The notes beneath the pieces are model-generated. The model saw nothing but the letters and a program-made list of their open reading frames with translations, made no database searches and was not told the DNA's origin. A stretch of DNA of 64,000 bases from NCBI GenBank assembly GCA_003259005.1, contig QLII01000001.1:6377001-6441000 (forward strand), in the 5' to 3' direction. The DNA is from Spirosoma telluris (lineage in GTDB: Bacteria > Bacteroidota > Bacteroidia > Cytophagales > Spirosomataceae). Shown in pieces: positions 36,940 through 46,344 of this stretch. The position numbers and the translations under genes are program-made. Position 1 is the first letter of the stretch. Each line of letters starts with the position of its first letter.

Positions 36940-39900
36940 TTATACGCGATCCACTGTAAGTCGTAACTGGAACTCGTCCATGTCAATCTCGGCCGCCGAC
37001 GGTCCGGTTCCCCGGCCATTTAGGTCGCTGACTAAGTCTAGCGAAATGGCTTGAACCTCCTGACGGATGTAGTCGCGGTTAGCTTCGATAGCAGCCGCCA
37101 GTGTTGCGTCCGGCTCGGCGTTCCGATTTAGTTCAAGCTCGATTCGAATCTTGTCGGTCACCGAGAAATCCCGGTCTTTCCGCAGATTCTGAATCCGGTT
37201 CACAAAATCGCGGGCGATACCTTCGCCACGTAGTTCGTCGGTGACATGCACGTCCAGGGCGACGGTCAAACCACCTTCACTGGCAACAAGCCAGCCAGGA
37301 ATGTCTTCCGTCAGAATCTCAACATCGGATAAGGAAATGATGAGTGATGAATGATGAATGATGAATGATTTTTCGCCATTGACTTCCAATTCCTTTAGAT
37401 CTTCATCGGTCATACTGGTTATGACGGCAGCAACGTCTTTCATCTGCTTACCAAACTTAGGGCCGAGGGCTTTAAAGTTCGGTTTTACTTTCTTCTTCAG
37501 AATTCCACTGGCGTCGTCTACAAACTCAACCGCCTTTACATTCACCTCCGACATGATGATTGGGCTAACGTGCTCAATTTGCCGACGTGTATCCGCGCTC
37601 AACACAGGAACCAGTACCCGGCTTAGCGGTTGCCGAACTTTCAGTTTGTGACCTTTTCGCAACGAGTGTACCAGCGACGATACCTGTTGTGCCAGTTCCA
37701 TCGACCGTTCCAGTTCAGTGTCGATCAGATTTTGATCGGCTACCGGGAAGTTGGTCAGGTGAACTGAGGCATCCCCTGCGTGAGAACCCGTCAGGTTACG
37801 ATACAGCCAGTCCGCATAGAAGGGGGCGATGGGCGACATCAACTGGGATACCGTTGTCAGACATTCGTGCAGCGTTTCGTAAGCCGCCTGTTTGTCGGTC
37901 GTTAACTCACCGTCGGGCGCGACCCCGGTCCAGAAACGCCGGCGTGATAACCGTACATACCAGTTCGATAACTGATCATTCACGAAATCCTGAACAGCCC
38001 GCCCGGCTTTCGTCGGGTTATAACTGTCAAATTGCGCTTCAACTTCGAGGATCAATGATTGCAGCTTGGACAAAATCCAGCGGTCCAATTCGGGCCGTTC
38101 GGCTACCGGAACGGTGCGTCCGGCAAACGAAAACACATCCAGATTGGCGTAGAGTGCGAAGAAGTTATAGGTATTGGATAAGGTGCCGAACAGCTTCCGT
38201 TGTACTTCGCCGATGCCATCCGTATTGAATTTGAGGTTATCCCAGGGCTCTGCGTTGGTGATCATGTACCAGCGCGTGGCATCGGGACCGTACTTCGCCA
38301 GTGTTTCGAATGGGTCAACGGCATTGCCTAGTCGCTTCGACATTTTGTTGCCGTTTTTGTCCAGCACCAAGCCTGTCGAAACCACGTTTTTGAACGCCAC
38401 CGAATCAAATAACATCACCGCAATGGCGTGAAGTGTGAAGAACCAGCCGCGTGTCTGGTCAACGCCTTCGGAGATGAAATCAGCCGGGAACGCTTTTTTG
38501 AAAACGTCCTGATTCTCGAACGGATAATGCCATTGGGCATACGGCATCGCCCCCGAATCGAACCAAACGTCGATCAGATCAGATTCCCGTTGCATCACCT
38601 GACCACTTTCCGAAAGAAGATAAATTTCATCGACATATGGACGGTGGAGGTCTAATGGAGAGTTTGAAGGATTAAGTTTGCCTGCCATTATTTTCGACAG
38701 GAATGAATTATTTTTTTCCTGTTGAACATCTGTCAGTTTTCCTGACTGGACGGCTTCAGATGCCAACTTCCCTAGTTCATCAATTGATCCCACGCAGACT
38801 TCTTCGCCGGTTTCACTGCGCCAGATGGGCAGCGGTGTACCCCAGAAACGGCTACGACTCAGGTTCCAGTCTACAAGGTTTTCGAGCCAGTTACCGAAGC
38901 GGCCTGTACCGGTACTTTCGGGTTGCCAGTTGATGGTTTTGTTTAACTCAACCAACCGGTCTTTCTTCGCTGTTGTCCGGATAAACCAGCTATCGAGCGG
39001 ATAATATAGAATTGGCTTATCCGTCCGCCAGCAGTGCGGGTACGGGTGTTCATATTTCTCAACCCGGAACGCTTTGTTTTCTTCCTTCAACTTGATGGCA
39101 ATCAGCACATCGGTTGGTTTGAAATCAGGATCTTCACGTTCCTCGTCAGAATAATATTCTTCCTTCACATAGCGACCAGCATAGTCTGTGATTTCATCCA
39201 CAAACTGGCCGTGTTTATCCACAATCGGTACATCTTTTCCCGTCTCATCCTTGACCATGATCGGCGGAATGCCCGCAGCCTGCGCTACCCGAAAGTCATC
39301 GGCACCAAAGGTTGGCGAGGTATGAACGATACCCGTACCATCTTCAGTCGTGACGAAATCGCCCAGAATAACCCGGAAAGCTGGGGTATCGGGTTGTACG
39401 TAGGGCATCAACTGTTCATATTCGATGCCTTCGAGGTGCTGGCCTTTAAACTCAGAAACAATGGTCCAGGGTGTTACCTTGTCGGTAGGCAGGTAAGCAT
39501 CGAAGGCGGGGCTGTTACGAGAGTCGACTTTACCTTTTTCATTCAACCAGCGACTCACCAGGTTTTTGGCCATCACCACATGCACCAGGATATGGGTGTA
39601 CGGGTTGAAGGTTTTCACCATCACGTAGTCGATGTTGGCACCAACGGTCAGCGCAGAGTTGGCGGGTAGCGTCCAGGGCGTAGTCGTCCAGGCCAGGATA
39701 AAAATATCCGCGTCGGCAGAATCGAAAAACAAAAAGCCTGACTTGCCGCTTGGTTTCACCTTGAATTGAGCCACAATGGTCGTATCGCGCACATCCTTGT
39801 AGGTGCCCGGCATATTCAGTTCATGCGAACTCAGACCCGTTCCTGCCTTTGGCGAATAGGGCTGAATGGTATAGCCTTTATACAGCAAGTTCTTGTCGTA

Positions 39901-40422
39901 CAATTGCTTGAGCAGATACCAGACCGATTCAATGTACTCGTTTTTGTAGGTAACGTACGGATTATCCAGATCGACCCAATAGCCCATTTTCTGGGTCAGG
40001 TCATTCCACTGATCCGTAAACCGCATAACCGTTTCGCGGCATTTGCGGTTGTAATCTTCCACACTGATACCCCCTTCCGACTCCGGTTTGCCGATATGAT
40101 CTTTGGTAATACCGAGCTCTTTTTCGACCTGCAACTCAATGGGTAGGCCATGGGTATCCCAACCGCCTTTGCGCTCAACCTGAAAACCTTTCAGGGTTTT
40201 GTATCGGCAGAAAATATCTTTAATCGTCCGGGCCATTACGTGGTGAATCCCCGGTGTTCCATTGGCTGATGGTGGGCCTTCGTAGAACGTAAACGTGGGT
40301 TGTCCATCGCGGACCGCCACCGACTGTTCAAATACCTGATTTTGATTCCAGTAAGTTAAGACCTCGGCTGCAATCTGCGCGTAGTCGAGGGACTCATATT
40401 GTTGGTACTTCACGCCTGGCAT
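36940..40422 (-). CDS. ileS: Isoleucyl-tRNA synthetase
   Basis: 1160 aa from the ATG at 40422 (MPGVKYQQYESLDYAQIAAE). The HIGH-type motif is in GTPGIHHVMARTIKDIFCRY and the KMSKS motif in LDKNGNKMSKRLGNAVDP. An editing domain and a C-terminal anticodon domain (LDRWILSKLQSLI, NWYVRLSRRRFW) are present. The length and motifs fit the long eukaryote-like IleRS type. Near the C-terminus, the segment FIIHHSSLIIS is encoded by reiterated ATGATGAATG-like repeats (37335-37372) resembling intergenic elements of this window. A TATCTTTG promoter box lies at 40488-40495 and a terminator follows the stop. Confidence 0.96.
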   Translation of the reverse strand: MPGVKYQQYESLDYAQIAAEVLTYWNQNQVFEQSVAVRDGQPTFTFYEGPPSANGTPGIHHVMARTIKDIFCRYKTLKGFQVERKGGWDTHGLPIELQVEKELGITKDHIGKPESEGGISVEDYNRKCRETVMRFTDQWNDLTQKMGYWVDLDNPYVTYKNEYIESVWYLLKQLYDKNLLYKGYTIQPYSPKAGTGLSSHELNMPGTYKDVRDTTIVAQFKVKPSGKSGFLFFDSADADIFILAWTTTPWTLPANSALTVGANIDYVMVKTFNPYTHILVHVVMAKNLVSRWLNEKGKVDSRNSPAFDAYLPTDKVTPWTIVSEFKGQHLEGIEYEQLMPYVQPDTPAFRVILGDFVTTEDGTGIVHTSPTFGADDFRVAQAAGIPPIMVKDETGKDVPIVDKHGQFVDEITDYAGRYVKEEYYSDEEREDPDFKPTDVLIAIKLKEENKAFRVEKYEHPYPHCWRTDKPILYYPLDSWFIRTTAKKDRLVELNKTINWQPESTGTGRFGNWLENLVDWNLSRSRFWGTPLPIWRSETGEEVCVGSIDELGKLASEAVQSGKLTDVQQEKNNSFLSKIMAGKLNPSNSPLDLHRPYVDEIYLLSESGQVMQRESDLIDVWFDSGAMPYAQWHYPFENQDVFKKAFPADFISEGVDQTRGWFFTLHAIAVMLFDSVAFKNVVSTGLVLDKNGNKMSKRLGNAVDPFETLAKYGPDATRWYMITNAEPWDNLKFNTDGIGEVQRKLFGTLSNTYNFFALYANLDVFSFAGRTVPVAERPELDRWILSKLQSLILEVEAQFDSYNPTKAGRAVQDFVNDQLSNWYVRLSRRRFWTGVAPDGELTTDKQAAYETLHECLTTVSQLMSPIAPFYADWLYRNLTGSHAGDASVHLTNFPVADQNLIDTELERSMELAQQVSSLVHSLRKGHKLKVRQPLSRVLVPVLSADTRRQIEHVSPIIMSEVNVKAVEFVDDASGILKKKVKPNFKALGPKFGKQMKDVAAVITSMTDEDLKELEVNGEKSFIIHHSSLIISLSDVEILTEDIPGWLVASEGGLTVALDVHVTDELRGEGIARDFVNRIQNLRKDRDFSVTDKIRIELELNRNAEPDATLAAAIEANRDYIRQEVQAISLDLVSDLNGRGTGPSAAEIDMDEFQLRLTVDRV
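37335..37372. repeat. Short tandem repeat inside ileS
   Basis: Seven-base units based on GAATGAT run through this stretch in frame within ileS, encoding FIIHHSSLIIS between two conserved segments (LEVNGEK and SDVEILTEDIPGWL). The words resemble the intergenic GAATGAGTGAATGAT palindromes at 27501 and 46267. Confidence 0.7.
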
Positions 40423-40487
40423 AATCGAAAAGCACAATTTATCTCCCGTTAAAACCGGAGTTTATCGTGCGGTTAAAAAATAATTGG

Positions 40488-40495
40488 CAAAGATA
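40488..40495 (-). promoter_or_regulatory. Candidate -7 box of ileS
   Basis: TATCTTTG on the minus strand matches TAnnTTTG, about 65 nt before the chosen ileS start. The stretch 40423-40603 otherwise holds only the leader and a spacer. Confidence 0.45.
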
Positions 40496-40603
40496 GGGAA
40501 ATAGACGGCACGGGGTGTCTAGTATCGTAGTGCTCTGTTAAGAAGCAACAAAAAAGCGAACCGGTGTGGTTCGCTTTGGCATATGCATAAACCATCGCAA
40601 ACC

Positions 40604-41731
40604 TTATGGGGCTTGAGTACGATTAATTTCATCTATAATACTATTGACTTCAGCCAGAGGTAGTTCTGCTGCCGAAGCAATAGTAGCGGCATTGAGATTT
40701 AACGTCAACATCGCCTTAATGAACTTAATCTTGCTCTGCCGCTCCTGCTGTTGGACTAACTCTTTGGCTGCTGCTATGGCCTGACGACGCTCCTGCTGGA
40801 TCAATTCTTCGGCTGCCGTCATGGCCTGACGACGCCCTTGTTCGCGCCCTTCCTGCAATAATTCTTCGGCGACTGTCATGGCCTGACGACGTCCTTGTTC
40901 ACGCTCTTTCTGAATCAATTCTTCGGCTGCCGTCATGGCCTGGCGACGCCCTTGTTCGCGCCCTTCCTGCAATAATTCTTCGGCGACTGTCATGGTAGAA
41001 GATTCGGTTTGTGAAGAAATACGGCTAAAGATACCGAATAGTTCAACTTTGGTCAAGTCAGCGGTGTATGATAAATAGAGAAAACCTGTGCTTACGAAAC
41101 GTTGTCCGTCTGGTGTTTCAACTAATCGCCGGACAACATCGGCGAAGGTATCCAGCAAGCGTGTCAGTTCACGCTTCCGGCGACTATTTTGCAAGAGAAT
41201 GGCTGTAAGTCGAGCGTAATCTGACCGTAACGTAGGGAGTCGTTCGTCAGAAAGTGTCGAAAGGTCAATCAACAGATAGTCGAACGCGGGCAAATAGGTT
41301 AGCAACGTTCCATGTAGGGGCGCGAAATAATCGGGCACACTGCGCTTTTTCCACCGTCGGTTCCCATGATAAACCAGAACCGGTAGCACGGGCGTCAACG
41401 GTTGCTTCTGTTTGATCTGGCTCTCCCAGAGGTTGAGTAAGTATCGATTGATCTGAAAATGTGGATATTCCTCAGTATAGCTTTTGTGCTCCAGTAAGAG
41501 AACAAGCCGAATAGATTGACCACGATACTGCACCGAAAAAATCAGATCGGCGAAATGTTTGGCTAATTGCTCATCGGTAAACGTATCGACTTCGCGGGTT
41601 AATGTGGCATAGTCGATACATTCCCGAACGGATTCAGGCGCGAACGCATTTAAAAAGTCAATCAGAATGTCAGGTTGTGAAAACGTCTCTTTGAAAAATC
41701 GGTCGTGAGGGTTGTCGGGTTTTGTCGCCAT
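40604..41731 (-). CDS. Rpn-family recombination-promoting nuclease / PD-(D/E)XK protein
   Basis: 375 aa. The N-terminal domain matches the Rpn/Transposase_31-like family: HDRFFKETFSQPDILIDFLN, the nuclease-core strand RLVLLLEHKSY (E-x-K) and PVLPVLVYHGNRRW. The C-terminal tail is a charged helical array of 19-aa units (MTVAEELLQEGREQGRRQA) with three full copies and partial ones (40778-40993). Its ATG overlaps the upstream OmpA gene stop by one base (TAATG), so they are translationally coupled. Family members are DNA endonucleases linked to RecA-independent recombination; activity here is inference. Confidence 0.86.
   Translation of the reverse strand: MATKPDNPHDRFFKETFSQPDILIDFLNAFAPESVRECIDYATLTREVDTFTDEQLAKHFADLIFSVQYRGQSIRLVLLLEHKSYTEEYPHFQINRYLLNLWESQIKQKQPLTPVLPVLVYHGNRRWKKRSVPDYFAPLHGTLLTYLPAFDYLLIDLSTLSDERLPTLRSDYARLTAILLQNSRRKRELTRLLDTFADVVRRLVETPDGQRFVSTGFLYLSYTADLTKVELFGIFSRISSQTESSTMTVAEELLQEGREQGRRQAMTAAEELIQKEREQGRRQAMTVAEELLQEGREQGRRQAMTAAEELIQQERRQAIAAAKELVQQQERQSKIKFIKAMLTLNLNAATIASAAELPLAEVNSIIDEINRTQAP
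40778..40993. repeat. 57-bp tandem repeat in the Rpn gene
   Basis: Three full 57-bp units (40937-40993, 40880-40936, 40823-40879) and a 45-bp partial unit lie in frame. Units 1 and 3 differ at one base while unit 2 is clearly different, suggesting a 114-bp duplication of an A-B pair. Confidence 0.9.
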
Positions 41732-43119
41732 TAAATTGTCAGAATCACAAACTCAACCCGGCGATTTACTTTGCGTTCCTCATCGGTTCCTTTGGTGAGA
41801 ATGGGCCTTGTATCGCCGTAGCCGATGGTTTGGATTCGGTCGATGTCGATGCCTTTCTGAACCAGATACCGCTGGCAGGCAATGACCCGGTCGCGGGAGA
41901 GTTGCAGGTTTTTGTCGTGGTCACCAATAATGTCGGTGTGTCCTTCGAGCCGGATGCTCATGTTGGGGTTGTCCTGCATCATGGAAACCAACTTGTTTAA
42001 CTCGGCATAGGAGGCAGAGAGTAGATCTGATTTCGACATCTCGAAATAGATATTTTTAAGCGTAACCTTATCACCTACAGCTAATGGCGTGAGGGCAATA
42101 TCGCGCGTAAGTTTTTGCCCACCCGCTATTTTGCTTAAATCCAGTACACCACTCGTTGACTGATAGCCCCGTGCCGATGCGATATAGGTATACACCTGTC
42201 CTTTTTGCAGGCTCATTCTATATGCTCCCGTTGAGGCAAAACTCTGTACGGAATCAATCGCCTGTTTACTGGACGATAGTTGATAGTCAATCGTGGCCGT
42301 AACGGGGCGTTTGTTTTTTGCATCACTTACTATACCGGATACATTCACAATCGTGAGGACAGGCGCGGGTGCTGGCGTAGGCTTGGTCTTGGGAACCTCC
42401 GTTCGGGGTGTCTCCATTTCACCACCCGATTCACCTGATGGAGCGGGTGGTAAATTCGTTTTCTTCCTGGGTAAGTTGGGTACGGGTGTTGGCGTTGAGG
42501 CTGGCTTCGTTGGCGGATTGTAAACTACGGGATCGGCGGGGTTGTTAACATACAGATTGTAGATGTTCCAGCAAGTGTATGCGTCGGAGTGGCATTCGAA
42601 CAGGTCAAAATTTTCCAGCCCTTTGTCTAATCGCTGAAAGTACAGCGTGAAGTTAACTTTTTCTCCAGAATAGGTATTTCGGCCTACCAGTATCTGCTTG
42701 CCGAGATTTGAATCGAACTTCTCCTGTTTTATTGGAATACCCTCTGCTCTGACAAAGGCAAATGTTCGGGCACCATTAGCGGCTACTAAATAACTATTCG
42801 GATCAATGCCGATTGTGTTGCCCGATGGTAAGGGACGTCTATTTTGGTCATATATGGGTTGGCTATTGTCCGTAAACGTCAAATTCAGAATAGTATAATC
42901 CTTCGTCAAGCGAATGCTATTCACCGTTACATCTGGGTCGGCAGTGCGGCCTGAGCCCGGTTGACTGCCTGAGTTTGGGTAAGTATCATCAGGCGATTGT
43001 TGGCCACCGGATGGGTACTGTTGACCACCACTTGATGGATAACCCGTTGGGTAGGAGCCAAACGTGCAGGCAGAAGTAAGCCCGGCCAGAAAAAGGAAAA
43101 TCAAATAGCGTTGCCGCAT
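41731..43119 (-). CDS. OmpA-family lipoprotein
   Basis: A lipoprotein signal (FLAGLTSACTFG) from the ATG at 43119, a Gly/Ser/Pro-rich stretch, and a domain of about 120 aa (VTVNSIRLTKDYTILNL). A Pro-rich linker, a carboxypeptidase-like fold (VSGIVSDAKNKRPVTATIDY) and a C-terminal OmpA domain follow (SIRLEGHTDIIGDHDKNLQL, RVEFVILTI). The OmpA domain binds peptidoglycan, so it should tether the outer membrane. It shares a TAATG junction with the downstream Rpn nuclease gene, an unexpected partner. Confidence 0.9.
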   Translation of the reverse strand: MRQRYLIFLFLAGLTSACTFGSYPTGYPSSGGQQYPSGGQQSPDDTYPNSGSQPGSGRTADPDVTVNSIRLTKDYTILNLTFTDNSQPIYDQNRRPLPSGNTIGIDPNSYLVAANGARTFAFVRAEGIPIKQEKFDSNLGKQILVGRNTYSGEKVNFTLYFQRLDKGLENFDLFECHSDAYTCWNIYNLYVNNPADPVVYNPPTKPASTPTPVPNLPRKKTNLPPAPSGESGGEMETPRTEVPKTKPTPAPAPVLTIVNVSGIVSDAKNKRPVTATIDYQLSSSKQAIDSVQSFASTGAYRMSLQKGQVYTYIASARGYQSTSGVLDLSKIAGGQKLTRDIALTPLAVGDKVTLKNIYFEMSKSDLLSASYAELNKLVSMMQDNPNMSIRLEGHTDIIGDHDKNLQLSRDRVIACQRYLVQKGIDIDRIQTIGYGDTRPILTKGTDEERKVNRRVEFVILTI

Positions 43120-43355
43120 AAGTACAATAAACAAATAGTTAGTAATCAGGCTGTAAAGAACGGAAAATTAAGCTGAAACAAAAGCTGTAGTTACTGATCC
43201 ATTAGCTAGTTGTATGAGACGTTGGAAGGGAGGGATGGTGACAGCGTAGAGCCAGAATCTTCATGCGAGCCAGCGGTTTACAGTCGGAAAGAATAGTAAA
43301 AATCAGTAAGCCGGAGCTTCTGTAGGATATGAATTGTTTTTGACCCTTGCCGATC

Positions 43356-44774
43356 ATGTCAACTGAAAAAAAATCAACTGTCTCCCGGAGAAAATTTCTT
43401 GATCTGGCAGCAAAAGGCACACTAGCATCGTCTACACTTATCAGTGGTTTCCCAACTATTGTACCCGCTTCGGTATTTGGCAAAAATGCCCCCAGTAATC
43501 GAATCAATGTAGCCGCCATCGGCACCGGACGTATCTCGCGCGGGCACGATATGCCGGGTGTTTGGCAATACGATAACGCGCTCATTATGGCCGTATGCGA
43601 CCTGGACAGTAAGCGGGCCGAGGAGGCCAAACAGTTGGTCAATGGTGTATATGCCAAGAAAACCGGTAAGGACAACTACGACGGCGTAAAGGTGTACACT
43701 GACTATCGTGAATTGCTCCTGAATAAAGATATCGACGCCGTTCTGGTTAGCACCCCCGATCACTGGCACGCCCCAATTGTGATTGATGCCGTTCGGGCGA
43801 AGAAAGACGTTTACATGCAGAAACCTGCCTCGCTCACCATTGCCGAAGGACGGATGATGGCCGATGCCGTGAAACAATCAGGTCAGATTGTGCAGGTGGG
43901 TAGCCAGCAACGCTCGTCCGAACAGTTTCGGTATGCGGCCGAACTGGTGCGGAATGGTCGGATTGGGGAGTTGAAAACCGTGTATGTTGGTCTTCCGGGC
44001 GACCCCTCGGGTGATGAAGAACCCCAGATGCCCGTTCCGAAAAATCTGAATTATGACATGTGGCTGGGCACAACGCCCGAGGTGTATTATACGGAAAAGC
44101 GGGTGCATCCACAGGTGGGTTACGACCGTCCAGGCTGGTTACGTTGCGAACAGTTCGGAGCGGGCATGATTACCGGCTGGGGCGCACACCACGTTGATTC
44201 TGCGCACTGGGCCATGAACACTGAATACACGGGTCCTGTCGAAATCTGGGGTCACGCCGATTTTCCAAAAAGTGGCTTGTGGGATGTACACGGCATCTTC
44301 AAGACCGAAGCCATGTATGCCAATGGCGTACACATGATCGTGACCAACGAAATCGCCAATGGCATTCGGTTTGAAGGAACAAAGGGCTGGATTTTTGTCT
44401 CGCGGGGCGATGCGGCTGTTACAGCCAGCGACCCGATTGCCAAACAGAATGCGGCTAAAAAACTCGACGCCAGCGATCCCAAAATCCTGACATCCGTTAT
44501 TGGACCCAACGAAACCCACCTGACGGTCAGCAAAGAGCATCATGGCAACTGGCTGGAGAGCATTGTCAGTCGTAAAGAGCCCATTGCACCTGCCGAAGTA
44601 GGCCACCGTTCTTGCTCAGCCTGTTTGTTGCACCATGCGGCCATGAAACTGAACCGAAGACTCTATTGGGACCCCAAAAAAGAGCAGTTCAAAAATGACC
44701 CTGAAGCCAACAAACTCCTGTCGCGGCCACAACGCGCACCCTATGCGATTAAAATGATGGCTTCGGCTAAATAA
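43356..44774 (+). CDS. Gfo/Idh/MocA-family oxidoreductase, Tat-exported
   Basis: The ATG at 43356 (MSTEKKSTVSRRKFLDLAAK) gives a twin-arginine signal. The Rossmann part follows (RINVAAIGTGRISRGHDMPG), then VSTPDHWHAPIVIDAV, YMQKPASLTIAEGRMMADAV and a C-terminal domain with WGAHHVDSAHWAMN. It is the first of three oxidoreductase-type genes on this strand (to 47520), which suggests a pathway converting a sugar or inositol outside the cytoplasm. The substrate is unknown. Confidence 0.9.
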   Translation: MSTEKKSTVSRRKFLDLAAKGTLASSTLISGFPTIVPASVFGKNAPSNRINVAAIGTGRISRGHDMPGVWQYDNALIMAVCDLDSKRAEEAKQLVNGVYAKKTGKDNYDGVKVYTDYRELLLNKDIDAVLVSTPDHWHAPIVIDAVRAKKDVYMQKPASLTIAEGRMMADAVKQSGQIVQVGSQQRSSEQFRYAAELVRNGRIGELKTVYVGLPGDPSGDEEPQMPVPKNLNYDMWLGTTPEVYYTEKRVHPQVGYDRPGWLRCEQFGAGMITGWGAHHVDSAHWAMNTEYTGPVEIWGHADFPKSGLWDVHGIFKTEAMYANGVHMIVTNEIANGIRFEGTKGWIFVSRGDAAVTASDPIAKQNAAKKLDASDPKILTSVIGPNETHLTVSKEHHGNWLESIVSRKEPIAPAEVGHRSCSACLLHHAAMKLNRRLYWDPKKEQFKNDPEANKLLSRPQRAPYAIKMMASAK

Positions 44775-44796
44775 TTTAATAAGAGTTGATAGAATT

Positions 44797-44871
44797 AAAC
44801 ACAGAGACACGGAGGGCACAAAGTTGTAACCCTATATTTCTAATCTTTGTGACCTTCGTGTCTCTGTGTTT
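44797..44871. repeat. Inverted repeat between first and second oxidoreductase genes
   Basis: 27-bp arms (44797-44823 and 44845-44871, two mismatches) containing AAACACAGAGACACGGAGG. It separates two co-directional genes, ending 16 nt before the next start. Confidence 0.8.
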
Positions 44872-44886
44872 AAAAATAATAGTTCA

Positions 44887-46269
44887 ATGAAGTTATACCC
44901 CATCGTTGGTTGCCTGCTTATGGCTGCGTTAATTACCGCCTGCCAGTCGTCGAAGAAAGAAGCCGATACATCGGCTATTCGCCTGATTACGCTAGATCCC
45001 GGCCATTTCCATGCTGCATTGGTTCAAAAAACCATGTATGAAGGCGTTGATTCGGTTGTGCATGTTTACGCGCCAGATGGCCCAGATTTACAGCTACATC
45101 TCGACAAAATTGAGGGCTATAATACACTCCCTGAAAATCCGACACATTGGAAAGAAGAGATATATAAAGGGACTGACTTCTTCGACAAAATGATTGCCGA
45201 CAAAGCCGGTAACGTAGTCATAATGGCTGGCAATAACCGCCTGAAAACGGATTATATTCAGAAAACCGTTGGCGCTGGCTTTAATGTGCTGGCCGATAAA
45301 CCGATGGTCATCAGCGCGTCGAACTTCGACAAACTGAAAGAGTCGTTTGCTACTGCCGAAAAAAACAAAGTGATGCTCTACGACATCATGACGGAGCGCT
45401 ACGAAATTACAACCATGTTACAACGGGCGTTTTCGCAGCAGGCAGAGGTGTTTGGTACGCTGGAAAAAGGTACGCCCGAGAATCCGGCGGTAACCAAAGA
45501 AAGTGTTCACCATTTCTATAAGAATGTATCGGGCAGTATCCTGACCCGTCCTTCCTGGTTTATGGATGTTGCGCAACAGGGCGAAGGAATTGTCGATGTA
45601 ACCACTCACCTGGTAGATCTGGTGCAATGGGAGTGTTTTCCTGAGCAAATAATTGATTATCAGAAAGACATCAAACTGAACTCGGCCCGTCGGTGGACTA
45701 CCGACATGAGCCTGAGCCAGTTTAAAGCTATTACGAAACAAGATGCCTTTCCGGATTACCTCAAAAAGGACGTGGTAAAAGACAGTATTTTGCGCGTGTA
45801 CAGTAATGGTGAAATCAATTATCAGTTGAAAGGGGTACATGCTAAAGTATCTGTCACCTGGGCTTACAAGGCTCCTGAAGGCGCGGGCGATACACACTAC
45901 TCGATCATGCGCGGTACGAAAGCCAATCTAATTATTCGGCAGGGGGCGGCCCAACAATACAAGCCAACCTTATATGTTGAGGCTGTTGCCGGAAATAAGG
46001 AGTTGGACGCTTCGCTGAAGGCTGTGCTGCCTGCCATTCAGAAAGAATTTCCGGGTGTGGAGGTAAAGAAACTAGCGTCTGGCTGGGAAGTCATTATCCC
46101 CGAGAAATACAAAGAAGGCCACGAAGCGCACTTTGGCCGGGTGGCCCAGAAGTACCTGGATTACCTGAAAGCTGGTAGCCTACCCGCGTGGGAGGTGCCA
46201 AACATGATTGCCAAGTACTACACGACTACCCAGGCGTTGGAACTGGCCAGGAAAAATAATTTTCAATGA
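44887..46269 (+). CDS. Lipoprotein of the putative-oxidoreductase family (Oxidoreduct_C type)
   Basis: The start at 44887 (MKLYPIVGCLLMAALITACQ) gives a lipoprotein signal. Unlike classical Gfo enzymes it opens with IRLITLDPGHFHAALVQKTM and carries VLADKPMVI in place of the EKP motif. The C-terminal half matches the Oxidoreduct_C type (YSIMRGTKANLIIRQGAAQ). It is probably a membrane-anchored partner in the same pathway as its neighbours. Its stop codon lies within the following palindrome (46267-46330). Confidence 0.86.
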   Translation: MKLYPIVGCLLMAALITACQSSKKEADTSAIRLITLDPGHFHAALVQKTMYEGVDSVVHVYAPDGPDLQLHLDKIEGYNTLPENPTHWKEEIYKGTDFFDKMIADKAGNVVIMAGNNRLKTDYIQKTVGAGFNVLADKPMVISASNFDKLKESFATAEKNKVMLYDIMTERYEITTMLQRAFSQQAEVFGTLEKGTPENPAVTKESVHHFYKNVSGSILTRPSWFMDVAQQGEGIVDVTTHLVDLVQWECFPEQIIDYQKDIKLNSARRWTTDMSLSQFKAITKQDAFPDYLKKDVVKDSILRVYSNGEINYQLKGVHAKVSVTWAYKAPEGAGDTHYSIMRGTKANLIIRQGAAQQYKPTLYVEAVAGNKELDASLKAVLPAIQKEFPGVEVKKLASGWEVIIPEKYKEGHEAHFGRVAQKYLDYLKAGSLPAWEVPNMIAKYYTTTQALELARKNNFQ

Positions 46270-46330
46270 GTGAATGATCGAATGAGTGAATTGGTAATGG
46301 AAACCATTCACTCATTCGATCATTCACTCA
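46267..46330. repeat. Perfect inverted repeat between second and third oxidoreductase genes
   Basis: Perfect 24-bp arms (46267-46290 and 46307-46330, arm contains GAATGATCGAATGAGTGAA). The left arm contains the TGA stop of the upstream gene and the right arm ends 15 nt before the next ATG. Confidence 0.85.
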
Positions 46331-46344
46331 ATCACTCATTGAAC

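Noticed and set aside
37335..37372. CRISPR-like or microsatellite locus
   Set aside because: Units are 7 bp with no spacers, and the frame stays open within ileS.
37587..38228. 213-aa plus-strand frame opposite ileS
   Set aside because: It lies fully antisense to the well-supported isoleucyl-tRNA synthetase and has an Arg/Pro-rich composition without a family motif; a shadow frame.
39034..39669. 211-aa plus-strand frame opposite ileS
   Set aside because: Also antisense to ileS, with no recognisable domain or start context.
40778..40993. CRISPR array
   Set aside because: The 57-bp units abut without spacers and are translated in frame.
43422..43877. 151-aa minus-strand frame opposite the N-terminal half of the same gene
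   Set aside because: Antisense to the Rossmann domain, with no domain of its own.
44139..44606. Minus-strand frames of 155 and 93 aa opposite the first Gfo/Idh gene
   Set aside because: Mirror frames of a conserved oxidoreductase.
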